A stretch of DNA of 64,000 nucleotides from Streptomyces sp. Ag109_O5-1 (GTDB taxonomy: Bacteria; Actinomycetota; Actinomycetes; Streptomycetales; Streptomycetaceae), in assembly GCF_003814875.1 (NCBI RefSeq), contig NZ_RKQF01000001.1:5084001-5148000 (forward strand), given 5' to 3'. Below are positions 34,501 to 38,900 of the stretch, piece after piece. The position numbers and the translations under genes are program-made. The first letter of the stretch is position 1; each line of letters begins with the position of its first letter. The notes under the pieces are model-generated. The model was not told the DNA's origin and did not search any database. It saw only the letters and a program-made list of their open reading frames with translations.

Positions 34501-35935
34501 GCGCCACCTGTTCAGCAATCAACTCCGGGACCAACACCCCGGACACCTCGACCGCCGTATCGTTCCACTCCACCAACACCCGACGCCGCTCATCCGCATC
34601 CAGCACATCCACCCCGGAGACCCGCAGCTCCGGATCGATGACCGCCGCCTCCAGCACCCGCACCAAACGCCCAGCGAACGCCGCCACCGTCTCCGGATCG
34701 AACAGATCCGCCGACCCGGTCAGCTCACCACGGAGCCCGGTCGGAACGCCGTCCGCATCAAACACCTCACCCAAGCTCACAGCGATGTCGAATTTCGCAG
34801 CCGACATCGCCCCGGCCGACACATGCTCGCCGACCTGCGCCCCCGGCAGCTCCAGAACCGCCCCGACGTTGTTCTGGACGGTGAGCATCACCTGGAACAA
34901 CGGGTGCCGGGAGAGCGAGCGGGCCGGGGCAAGCTCCTCCACCAGCCGCTCGAACGGCACGTCCTGGTGTGCGAATGCCCCGAGGCTTGTTTTCCGCACC
35001 CGAGACAGGACCTGCTCGAACGTCGGATCGCCCGACACGTCCGTGCGTATCACCAGGGTGTTGACGAAGAACCCGACCAGATCATCGAGCGCCTCATCCG
35101 TACGCCCGGCAACCGAAGAGCCGATCGGGATGTCAGTACCCGCACCCATCTTGGACAGCAGGACCGCCAGCGCTGCCTGCACCACCATGAACACCGTCGC
35201 ACCCTGCTCACGCGCGACCTCCCGCACCCGGGCATGGACCCCGGCCGGCACCTCCAACTGGACGGCGTGCCCGCGGTGGCTGGGCACCGCGGCGCGCGGT
35301 CGGTCGGCCGGCAGCGCCAGCTCCTCCGGCGCCCCGTCGAGGGCCTGGCGCCAGTAGGCGACCTGCCGGGAGATCACACTCTCCGGGTCCTGCTCGTCAC
35401 CGAGCAACTCGCGCTGCCACAGCGTGTAGTCCGCGTACTGCACCGGCAGCGGCTCCCACACCGGAGCCCGCCCCTCGCACCGCGCGGCGTACGCGGCTGA
35501 GACATCCCGCGCCAGCGGCCCCTTCGACCAGCCGTCACTGGCGATGTGGTGCACCACCACCACCAGGACATGCTCGTCCGAACCGGCCGAGATCAACCGC
35601 GCTCGTACCGGCACCTCAACCGCTAGATCGAACACATACCCCGTCGCCTCTTCAACCGCCGACTCCACGTCGGCAGAAGAGACTTCGACGACCTCCAGGC
35701 TCCAATCCAACTGCTCCAAAGCAAGGACGTTCTGGAACGGCTGTCCATCGACCGTCGGGAAAACCGTGCGCAGCACCTCGTGCCGACCAAGCACATCCCG
35801 CAACGCCGCACCCAGAGCCTGCGCGTCGATCTCACCGGACAATCGCAGTACAACCGGGACGTTGTAGGTCGCGCTCGGACCCTCCAGCTGCCCGATGAAC
35901 CACAGACGCTGCTGAGCGTACGACAACGGGATCAT
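16544..35935 (-). CDS. Gene B: nonribosomal peptide synthetase, modules 10-15 (complete)
   Basis: This complete NRPS of 6463 residues has six elongation modules: C-A-T, C-A-T, C-A-T, C/E-A-T, C-A-T, C/E-A-T. The ATG at 35935 is preceded by GGAGGAG with a 5-base spacer and overlaps the stop of gene A. The protein starts directly at the C1 motif (MIPLSYAQQRLWFIG), with no room for a separate N-terminal docking helix. Carrier serines are residues 1007, 2080, 3156, 4254, 5323 and 6406. Predicted substrates are Asp-like, X11, Y, Y, Asn and Phe-like. Dual C/E domains at the start of modules 13 and 15 should make residues 12 and 14 D. The tail NRKSTRPALRPMRNRNSEEF is the same as that of gene A apart from the last residue. 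The carrier of module 14 reads LGGYS instead of LGGHS. No thioesterase is present, so the chain passes to gene C. Confidence 0.98.
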   Translation of the reverse strand: MIPLSYAQQRLWFIGQLEGPSATYNVPVVLRLSGEIDAQALGAALRDVLGRHEVLRTVFPTVDGQPFQNVLALEQLDWSLEVVEVSSADVESAVEEATGYVFDLAVEVPVRARLISAGSDEHVLVVVVHHIASDGWSKGPLARDVSAAYAARCEGRAPVWEPLPVQYADYTLWQRELLGDEQDPESVISRQVAYWRQALDGAPEELALPADRPRAAVPSHRGHAVQLEVPAGVHARVREVAREQGATVFMVVQAALAVLLSKMGAGTDIPIGSSVAGRTDEALDDLVGFFVNTLVIRTDVSGDPTFEQVLSRVRKTSLGAFAHQDVPFERLVEELAPARSLSRHPLFQVMLTVQNNVGAVLELPGAQVGEHVSAGAMSAAKFDIAVSLGEVFDADGVPTGLRGELTGSADLFDPETVAAFAGRLVRVLEAAVIDPELRVSGVDVLDADERRRVLVEWNDTAVEVSGVLVPELIAEQVARTPDAVAVVFEGVSVSYGELDARANRLARLLMGRGVGRESLVAVCLPRSVELVVALLAVWKAGGAYLPVDPEYPAERIGFMLTDAAPVVVLAVSDTVGLVPDGVAVVVLDDPAVVSAVAAGSGAAVSGVGWSAGGAAYVIYTSGSTGTPKGVVVTHGGLVNYVARCVRVYPELADSTVVHASISFDAGVTGLYGALVCGGRVVLAGLDEQLAGVLDGRGLSFVKATPSHLPLLEALPPVCAPTGRLMVGGEAVSAEALRVWRDRHPGVAVVNHYGPTEVTVGCTDYVLGSVDEDRVGAVPIGQPMWNTRVFVLDERLSPVPVGVAGELYVAGAQVARGYLGRAGLTAGRFVADPFDPVGGGRLYRTGDVVRWDADGNLVYLGRADEQVKVRGYRIEPGEIQAVIAAHSQVAQAAVIAREDETGDKRLVAYVVPAAGMEVVPSVVREHVGARLPEYMVPSAVVVLEALPLTVNGKLDRRALPAPDFTVLAGSGRGPANVREELLCQAFAEVLGLESVGVDDDFFVLGGHSLLAVRLVSRIRAVLGVEVSLRTLFEAPTVAGLAARLSGAGVARSALVPQVRPERLPLSFAQQRLWFIGQLEGPSATYNSPVVVRLSGGVDEAALAAALRDVIGRHEVLRTVYPTAVDGQPFQQILDLDDLDWELRVVEVAPADLPEQVAAVAGYAFDLAVEVPIRAWLFTDGSDEHVLVVVVHHIAGDGWSTAPLAKDVSGAYAARLEGRVPVWEPLPVQYADYTLWQRELLGDEDDPESVISRQVAYWRQALDGAPEELALPADRPRPAVASHRGHAVPLRVPAEVHGRLLAVAREQGVTVFMLLQAALAVLVSKLGAGEDIPIGSPVAGRTDEALDDLVGSFVNTMVVRTDLSGDPTFEQLLARVREVSLAGFEHQDVPFERLVEELAPARSLSRHPLFQVMLTLQNNADAVLDLPGLSAQGVSSGVQVAKFDLDVTVSEVFAVEGAPAGLRGVVIGSADLFDAETVAVIVGRLVRVLEAVVADPGLRVSGVDVLDAGERRRVLVEWNDTAAVVPAGTLPELFAAQVARTPDAVAVVFEGVSVSYAELDARANRLARYLSGLGVGAESVVGVCLERGVELVVALLAVLKTGAAYLPVDPELPAERISFMLADAGAVCVVTDVACGAGVAAGSLPVVLVDDPQVVSTVSSVSAEALDVCVLPGQSAYVIYTSGSTGVPKGVVTPHWGAVNLIWWLLDEYGLGASDRILHKTPIGFDVSVWELFLPLVCGARLVVARPGGHRDPAYLVGLVREQGVTAVEFVPAMLELFVAEPAAGGCVSLRQVFSGGEELSTVLRDRFFEVLPGAHLHNTYGPTEASVSVTSQECVPGMGETAVPIGRPMWNVRAYVLDERLAPVPVGVAGELYLAGVQLARGYVGRAGLTAGRFVADPFDTDPVGGGRLYRTGDVVRWDADGALVFAGRADDQVKIRGFRIEPGEVQAVVARHPQVAQAVVIVREDAVGDKRLVAYVVPVAGDGDGVDVDGLPSVLREHVGARLPEYMVPSAVVVLEALPLTVNGKLDRRALPAPDFASLTGSGRAPANVREEVLCQAFAEVLGLESVGVEDDFFTLGGHSLLAVRLVSRIRAVLGVEVSLRTLFEAPTVAGLAARLSGAGVARSALVPQVRPERLPLSFAQQRLWFIGQLEGASALYNIPTVLGLSGDVDTAALAAALRDVIGRHEVLRTVFPTAEDGQPFQQILDLDDLEWELRVVEVAPADLPEQVAAVAGYAFDLAVEVPIRAWLFTDGSDEHVLVVVVHHIAGDGWSTAPLAKDVSGAYAARLEGRAPVWEPLPVQYADYTLWQRELLGSEDDPESVISRQVAYWRQVLAGAPEELVLPADRQRPAVASHRGHAVPLRVSAEVHGRLLRVAREQGVTVFMLLQAALAVLLARLGAGTDIPIGATVAGRTDEALDDLVGFFVNTLVMRTDVSGDPTFEQLLARVREVSLAGFEHQDVPFERLVEELAPARSLSRHPLFQVMLTVQNNAAAELELPGVRAGGHAASAAAVAAAKFDLDVTVSEVFDAEGVPAGLHGGVIGSADLFDPETVAVIVGRLVRVLEAVVADPGLRISGVDVLDGTELDRVLVEWNDTAAEVSAGTVPELFAGQVARTPDAVAVVFEGVSVSYAELDARANRLARYLCGLGVGAEAVVGLCLPRGVEMVVALLAVWKAGGAYVPVDPEYPAERIAFMLADAAPVCVLTESVVAGVLSGVQDAAGSVPVVVLDEPQVVAAVSSMADGVVPDVCVVPGQLAYVIYTSGSTGVPKGVAVSHGALVNAAAVFCPVFGADAGVGVLQFASFSFDASVLDVAVALTSGAYLVVASSAQRVDAGLLRDLVVSAGVRVASVVPSLLEVLAPEDLGPVRRMVVGSEAISPGTAGAWARDRVLVNTYGPTEAAVMVAAGVLDPQVSDGVVVPFGRPTGNSRVFVLDERLCPVPVGVAGELYLAGVQLARGYVGRAGLTAERFVADPFDTAPAGGGRLYRTGDVVRWSAEGELVFVGRADEQVKVRGFRIEPGEIQAVIAAHPQIARAAVIAREDTTGDKRLVAYVVPVAGDGDGVDVDGLPSVVREFVASRLPEYMVPSAVVVLEALPLTPNGKLDRRALPAPDFTALTGSGRGPANVREELLCQAFAEVLGLKSVGVEDDFFALGGHSLLAVRLVEWLRVRGVSVSVRTLFEAPTPARLAAASGAVSVSVPENLIPDGAQVITPEMLPLVELTEAEIQAVVSRVEGGAGNVADIYPLAPLQEGILFHHLLADGGDDTYATPFVLEFDDRSRVDGFVAALQQVVDRHDVFRTSVVWQGLREPVQVVWRSAALSVTEVSLAAADGTDLAADLISAVGLSMDLGRAPLLDVHVAEVSGGRWLGLVRTHHLVQDHTAMDVVLDEIQTILAGRAETLPEPLPFRDFVAQARAGLATGEHEEFFRELLAGVEEPTAAFGVSDVRGDGSDAMRATMPLDAGVAVRLREVSRSLGASPATVMHVAWSRVLAVVAGRDDVVFGTVLFGRMNAGAGSDRVPGLFINTLPVRVRTGELKALDAVTAMRGQLAGLLEHEHAPLAVAQRVSAVPADEPLFTTLLNYRHSTVDGSRGAESGGAAHGDGFEGVRQVFSRERTNYPLSVSVDDDGVGLRLVVDAVGSIDPRAVAGMLHTAVGDLVAALEEGLEGGAQVPLSAVGVLDAGERRRVLVEWNDTAAEVPAGTVPELFAGQVARTPDAVAVVFEGVSVSYAELDARANRLARYLCGLGVGAEAVVGLCLPRGVEMVVALLAVWKAGGAYVPVDPEYPAERIAFMLADAAPVCVLTESVVAGVLSGVQDAAGSVPVVVLDEPQVAAAVSSLPDGLVPDVHVVPGQLAYMIYTSGSTGAPKGVAVSHGALVNAAAVFCPVFGADAGVGVLQFASFSFDASVLDVAVALTSGAYLVVASSAQRVDAGLLRDLVVSAGVRVASVVPSLLEVLAPEDLGPVRRMVVGSEAISPGTAGAWARDRVLVNTYGPTEAAVMVAAGVLDPQVSDGVVVPFGRPTGNSRVFVLDESLCPVPVGVAGELYLAGVQLARGYVGRAGLTAERFVADPFDTDPAGGGRLYRTGDVVRWSAEGELVYLGRADEQVKVRGFRIEPGEIQAVIAAHPQIAQAAVIAREDTTGDKRLVAYVVPVAGDGDGVDVDGLPSVVRERVGARLPEYMVPSAVVVLEALPLTPNGKLDRKALPAPDFTALTGSGRGPANVREELLCQAFAEVLGLESVGVDDDFFVLGGHSLLAVRLVSRIRAVLGVEVSLRTLFEAPTVAGLAARLSGAGVARAALVPQVRPERLPLSFAQQRLWFIGQLEGASALYNIPTALGLSGDVDTAALAAALRDVIGRHEVLRTVFPTAADGEPFQQILDIEDLDWELEAVEVAAGQLADAVARATEYAFDLAVEVPIRAWLFTDGSDEHVLVVVVHHIAGDGWSTAPLAKDVSGAYAARLEGRVPVWEPLPVQYADYTLWQRELLGDEDDPGSVISRQVAYWRQVLAGAPEELVLPADRQRPAVASHRGHAVPLRVSAEVHGRLLAVAREQGVTVFMLLQAALAVLLAKLGAGTDIPIGATVAGRTDEALDDLVGFFVNTLVMRTDVSGDPTFEQLLARVRQTSLAGFEHQDVPFERLVEELAPARSLSRHPLFQVMLIVQNNAAAELELPGVRAGGHAASAAAVAAAKFDLDVTVSEVFDAEGVPAGLHGGVIGSSDLFDPETVAVIVGRLVRVLEAVVADPGLRISGVDVLDAGERRRVLVEWNDTDVVVSGELVPDLIAAQAARVPDSRAVVCEGVEVSYAELEARANRLARYLIGLGVGAESVVGLCLPRGVDMVVALLAVWKAGGAYLPVDPEYPAERVAFMLADARAAVLVGTEDILDELPAGRVPMVALDDPAVMAAVSSMPGEALGVGVVPGQLAYVIYTSGSTGTPKGVGVTHGGLANYVLWAVGEYGPGAGGAALHSSLAFDLTVTSVVVPLVAGSVVVASVEGGAEGLAGLVSVSGGFDVLKAVPGHLPLLAELIDDASASSAARVLVVGGEALAAGPVRGWLERTPGSVVVNEYGPTETVVGCCVFRVVAGQRLDEQVPIGRPIANTRLYVLDESLCPVPVGVAGELYIGGAQLARGYVGRAGLTAERFVADPFDTDPAGGGRLYRTGDVVRWDAEGDLVYLGRADEQVKVRGFRIEPGEIEAVLAAHPRVAQAAVIAREDVPGDRRLVAYVVPAAGMEVVPSVVWEHVGARLPEYMVPSAVVVLEALPLTVNGKLDRRALPAPDFASLTGSGRAPANVREEVLCQAFAEVLGVESVGVEDDFFALGGYSLLAVRLVEWLRVRGVSVSVRTLFEAPTPARLAAASGAVSVVVPENLIPDGAQVITPEMLPLVELTEAEVQAVVSGVEGGAGNVADIYPLAPLQEGILFHHLLADGGDDTYVTPSVIEFDDRSRLDGFVAALQQVIDRHDVFRTSVVWQGLREPVQVVWRSAALSVTEVSLDTHVADPAAELMSVVGLSMDLGRAPLLDVHVAEVSGGRWLGLVRTHHLVQDHTALDIVLDEIQTILAGRAETLPEPLPFRDFVAQTRAGLETGEHEEFFRELLGDVQEQTAAFGVTDVRGDGSGLVRASLPLDADLGVRLREVARRLGASPATVLHVAWSRVLAVVSGRDDVVFGTVLFGRMNAGAGSDRVPGLFINTLPVRVRTGDLGVLDAVTAMRGQLAGLVEHEHAPLALAQRASAVPADTPLFTAGFNYRHNTSGRQQNTDGASGFEGVRQVLARESSTYPLTVLVDDDGDGFFLSAYAVASIDPHEVTGMLHTAVEGLVAALEDGLDSGAQVPLSGVGVLSTAGLKRVLVRWNDTDAVVPQETLPGLFAAQVTRTPDVPAVIFEGESVSYAELDARADRLARYLSGLGVGPESVVGLCLPRSVDMIVAMLAVLKAGAAYLPVDPEYPAERIGFMLTDARVAVLVGTEDILDELPAGRVHSVALDDAQVVAQVSSMADGPLSVPLLPDHPAYVIYTSGSTGLPKGVAVTHAGAVNLAAAQARRFVVGVGSRVLQFASVGFDAATWELLLALGSGACLVVAPARELLPGAGLAGVVARHGVTHVTLPPAVLEVLDPADLGSVTTLVSAGEALGGELVARWAPGRRLVNAYGPTETTVCAAMSGVLSAGDVPNIGGPILNARAYVLDERLCPVPVGVAGELYVAGAGLARGYVGRAGLTAGRFVADPFDTDPAGGGRLYRTGDVVRWDAEGNLVYLGRADEQVKVRGYRIEPGEIQAVIAAHPQVARAAVIAREDTTGDKRLVAYVVPAAGDGDGVDVDGLPSVVREHVGARLPEYMVPSAVVVLEALPLTVNGKLDRKALPAPEPATTAGSGRGPANEREALLCQAFAEVLGLESVGVDDDFFALGGHSLLAVRLTSQMRALLGVDVSLRTLFDNATVADLAKHVDNRKSTRPALRPMRNRNSEEF
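16547..16606 (-). other. C-terminal docking tail of gene B protein
   Basis: The tail NRKSTRPALRPMRNRNSEEF is identical to that of gene A except for the last residue. Its partner would be the N-terminal C domain of gene C, whose first residues (MIPLSYAQQRLWFIG) equal those of gene B. Confidence 0.65.
17181..17921. repeat. Three-copy A-domain repeat, copy in module 15
   Basis: Reference copy of the Phe-like A-domain core, shared with modules 19 and 17. Confidence 0.82.
19840..23015 (-). other. Module 14: LCL C - A (Asn) - T with LGGYS
   Basis: The C domain closely matches that of module 8, with HHIAGDGWS. The A domain (20120-21640) is almost identical to that of module 7, with the Asn pocket D L T K V G E V G. 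The carrier motif reads LGGYS: the His next to the phosphopantetheine serine is Tyr (codon 19970-19972). The serine itself is kept (19967-19969). The T second half is of the EWLRVRG type, so residue 14 should be epimerised to D-Asn by module 15. Confidence 0.85.
20031..21789. repeat. Dispersed repeat, copy in module 14 (partner 42611-44369)
   Basis: About 1.76 kb spanning the Asn A domain, with offset 22580 to the copy in module 7. One mismatch was noticed (near 21690). The copies part company at the carrier-domain end and just inside the preceding C domain. Confidence 0.87.
23015..26335 (-). other. Module 13: dual C/E - A (Y, DALSVGTVM) - T
   Basis: The C/E domain (24900-26330) has FHHLLADGGD and an internal HHLVQDHT. 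The A domain (23310-24860) gives the same pocket as module 12 (D A L S V G T V M) and is a near copy in DNA. The T domain, by contrast, is of the LVSRIRAVLG type and not the EWLRVRG type of module 12, because an LCL domain follows. The carrier serine is at 23174-23176. Confidence 0.85.
23652..24872. repeat. Three-copy A-domain repeat, copy in module 13
   Basis: Second copy of the DALSVGTVM A domain. It differs from the module 12 and 16 copies mainly in the linker before A3 (near 24390-24440). Confidence 0.85.
26335..29540 (-). other. Module 12: LCL C - A (Y, DALSVGTVM) - T
   Basis: The C domain has HHIAGDGWS. The A domain (26610-28150) contains FDASVLDVAV, VASVVPSLL, MVVGSEA and VNTYGPTEAAVMV, giving D A L S V G T V M. 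The first six positions match the Tyr code DALSVGEVVK known from Bacillus lipopeptides, so Tyr or another aromatic residue is a tentative guess. The carrier serine is at 26468-26470 and the T domain carries the EWLRVRG helix, matching the dual C/E domain that follows. Residue 12 should become D. Confidence 0.83.
26946..28166. repeat. Three-copy A-domain repeat, copy in module 12
   Basis: Third copy, adjacent to the one in module 13 at an offset of 3294 bases. It contains one obvious local change near 27001-27010 (ggggcggtg against gggtcggtg). Confidence 0.85.
29540..32760 (-). other. Module 11: LCL C - A (unassigned, DVWEFGTVS) - T
   Basis: The C domain has HHIAGDGWS. The A domain (29840-31380) contains FDVSVWELFLP, AVEFVPAML, VFSGGEE and HNTYGPTEASVSV. 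The pocket D V W E F G T V S shares D, V and W with serine domains but has E278 in place of H, and T322 and S331. The buried Glu could pair with a basic side chain, but I know no exact match. The carrier serine is at 29696-29698. The A domain is unique in the window. Confidence 0.82.
32760..35935 (-). other. Module 10: LCL C - A (Asp-like) - T
   Basis: This is the first module of gene B. The C domain starts at the initiator Met, with HHIASDGWS. The A domain (33060-34560) contains FDAGVTGLY, FVKATPSHL, LMVGGEA and VNHYGPTEVTVGC. The pocket D A T K M G H V G keeps K278 and H322 of aspartate codes (DLTKVGHIGK) but has A236 and M299. Asp or a modified Asp is likely; Asn is less so. The carrier serine is at 32915-32917. 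The A domain is a near copy of that in module 20. Confidence 0.82.
33027..34611. repeat. Dispersed repeat, copy in module 10 (partner 541-2125)
   Basis: The partner of the module 20 copy. At the right end both keep the unusual ERRRVLVEWNDTAVEV linker and then diverge into unrelated C-type domains (LCL in module 10, C/E in module 20). Confidence 0.87.
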
Positions 35936-35947
35936 CAGGACTCCTCC
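35935..35947 (-). promoter_or_regulatory. Ribosome binding site and TGATG stop-start overlap, gene A to gene B
   Basis: On the minus strand GGAGGAG (35947-35941) lies five bases before the ATG at 35935. The TGA of gene A shares its last base with this ATG. The same seven bases also encode part of the Ser-Glu-Glu end of gene A. This arrangement implies translational coupling and roughly equal amounts of both proteins. Confidence 0.9.
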
Positions 35948-38900
35948 GAGTTACGGTTACGCATCGGCCGCAGTGCGGGCCGGGTCGACTTTCGGTTGCC
36001 TATGTGCTCCGCCAGGCCGGCGGCGGTCGGGGTTTCGAACAGGGCGCGGATGTCGACCTCGGCTCCCAGGAGGGTGCGGACCCGGCTGATCAGCCGGACC
36101 GCGAGCAGTGAATGCCCGCCCAGATCGAAGAAGTCGTCGTCCACACCGACCGATTCCAGCCCGAGGACCTCGGCGAAGGCCTGACACAGCAGTTCCTCGC
36201 GCGGGCCGGCCGGGGCACGGCCGGATGCGGCCGTGGTCGCGACCTCCGGCGCGGGCAGGGCCTTGCGGTCCAGCTTGCCGTTCACCGTGAGCGGCAGCGC
36301 CTCCAGCACCACCACCGCCGCGGGCACCAGGTGCTCGGGCAACCGGGCGCCGACGAACTGCCGCACCGCACCGGCCAGCGCCTGGTCCTGGTCCTGGTCT
36401 TGGTCCTCCATATCCCCGGCAGCGACCGGCACGACGTAGGCCACCAGGCGCTTGTCGCCAGTGGTGTCCTCCCGGGCGATGACCGCGGCCTGGACAATCT
36501 GCGGGTGCGCGGTGAGCACCGTCTCGACCTCGCCCGGCTCGATCCGGAACCCCCGCACCTTCACCTGCTCATCGGCACGCCCCAGATACACCAGCTCGCC
36601 CTCGGCACTCCAGCGCACCACGTCCCCGGTCCGGTACAACCGGCCACCACCGGCGGTGTCGAAGGGGTCGGCCACGAACCGCCCCGCGGTCAGCGCCGCA
36701 CGCCCCACATACCCCCGGGCCAGCTGCGCCCCGGCGACATACAACTCCCCGGCCACCCCCACCGGCACCGGCACAAGCCGGTCATCGAGCACATACACAC
36801 GGGTGTTGGCCACCGGACGGCCGATCGGCACCACACCGGCGGCCACCGCACCCGCATCCAGACACGCCGTGAGCACCCCGATCGTGGTCTCGGTCGGCCC
36901 GTAGTGATTGAACACCGCCCGGCCCTCGCCCGCCGCCTCGACCAGCTCCCGCACCCAGCCGGCCGAAGCCGCCTCCCCGCCCAGGACCACACCCCGCCCC
37001 GGCAGCACCCCGCCAAGACCCGCCGACCCCGCGCCCAGCGCCGCCAGGTGCGAGGGCACCACCTTGACCGCGTCCACCCGCTGCGCGGCGAAGAACCCGG
37101 CCATCCCCACCGGATCGGTCACCACCTCCTCCGGCGCCACCACCAGCGTCCCACCCGAGGACAGCGCCCCGAACACCACCGTGTTACCCAGGTCGGTGAC
37201 CTGCCCCTGCACCACCGCGAACCGCCCGGCACCCGCCAAAGCAACCCGCGACGGCACCGACGCCACATAGTTGGCCAGCCCGCCGTGGGTCACCCCCACA
37301 CCCTTCGGCAACCCGGTCGAGCCCGACGTGTAGATCACATACGCCAGCTGACCCGGCAGCAGCAAGACCGGCACCGGAGCATCGGACATCGACAAGACCG
37401 CGACAGCCACACCCGGGTCGTCCAACGCCACCATCGGAACCCGCCCGGCCGGCAACTCGTCAAGGACGTCCTCGGTCCCCAGCAACACCGCCGCGCGGGC
37501 GTCGGCCAGCATGAACGCGACCCGCTCGACCGGATAACCCGGATCGATCGGCAGATACGCAGCCCCCGCCTTCCACACCCCCAACATGCCCACGATCATG
37601 TCCAGACCCCGCGGCAGGCACAGACCCACCACCGACTCCCGGCCCACGCCCAAACCCGACAGATACCGGGCCAGGCGATTCGCCCGAGCGTCCAGCTGCG
37701 CATAGGACACCTCGACACCGTCCGCGACCACGGCCACAGCATCCGGCACCCGGACCGCCTGCGCCGCGATCAACCCCGGCACCAACTCCCCCGACACCAC
37801 CGAGCCGGTGCCGTTCCACTCCACCAGCACCCGGCGCCGCTCCTCCACACCCAGCACGTCCACCCCGGAGACCGACACCGACGGATCGACCGTCACCGCC
37901 TCCAGCACCCGCACCCACCGCTCGGCGATCAAAGCCACCGTGCCCGCATCGAACAGATCCGCCGACCCGGTCACCCCGCCCCGAATCCCGGCCGGAACCC
38001 CACCCGCACCGAACACCTCCCCCACGATCACAGCAATGTCGAACTTCGCCACCGACATCGCCGACGCCGAATCCGGCATCCCTCCAACGCCCACACCCGG
38101 CAGCTCCAGGACCGCCTCTGCATTGTTCTGGAAGGTCAACAGCACCTGGAACAACGGATGCCGGGACAGTGAGCGGGCCGGGGCGAGTTCCTCCACCAAC
38201 CGCTCGAACGGCACATCCTGATGCTCGAACCCGGCCAGACTCACCTCACGCACCCGAGCCAGCAGCTCGGTGAACGTCGGATCCCCCGACAGATCCGTAC
38301 GCACCACCATGGTGTTGACGAACGAACCGACCAGATCGTCCAGCGCCTCATCCGTGCGCCCCGCGACCGCCGAGCCGATCGGGATGTCCTCACCCGCACC
38401 CAGCTTCGAGACCAGCACCGCCAGCGCCGCCTGCAGCAGCATGAACACCGTCACACCCTGCTCCCGCGCCACCGCCAGCAGCCGCCCGTGCACCTCGGCC
38501 GGAATCTCCACCGGCACCGTGTGCCCACGATGACTCGCCACCGCCGGACGCGGCCGATCGGCCGGCAGCGCCAGCTCCTCCGGCGCCCCGTCGAGGGCCT
38601 GCCGCCAGTAGGCGACCTGCCGCGAGATCACACTCTCCGGATCGTCCTCGCTGCCCAGCAGTTCGCGCTGCCACAGCGTGTAGTCCGCGTACTGCACCGG
38701 CAACGGCTCCCACACCGGAGCCCGCCCCTCAAGACGCGCCGCATACGCACCCGAGACATCCTTGGCCAACGGCGCCGTCGACCAGCCATCACTGGCAATG
38801 TGATGCACCACCACCACCAGGACATGCTCGTCCGAGCCATCGGTGAACAGCCACGCCCGGATCGGCACCTCGACCGCCAGATCGAACGCGTACCCGGCCA

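Larger units (their letters stand above)
35616..36000. repeat. Junction repeat, gene A/B boundary (partner 16225-16609)
   Basis: Same unit as at the gene B/C boundary. It holds the docking tail, ribosome binding site, TGATG and the N-terminus of the first C domain. Confidence 0.87.

Noticed and set aside
16544..35937. Separate promoters or terminators between the three genes.
   Set aside because: The genes overlap by one base, leaving no room. The only regulatory elements visible are the ribosome binding sites.
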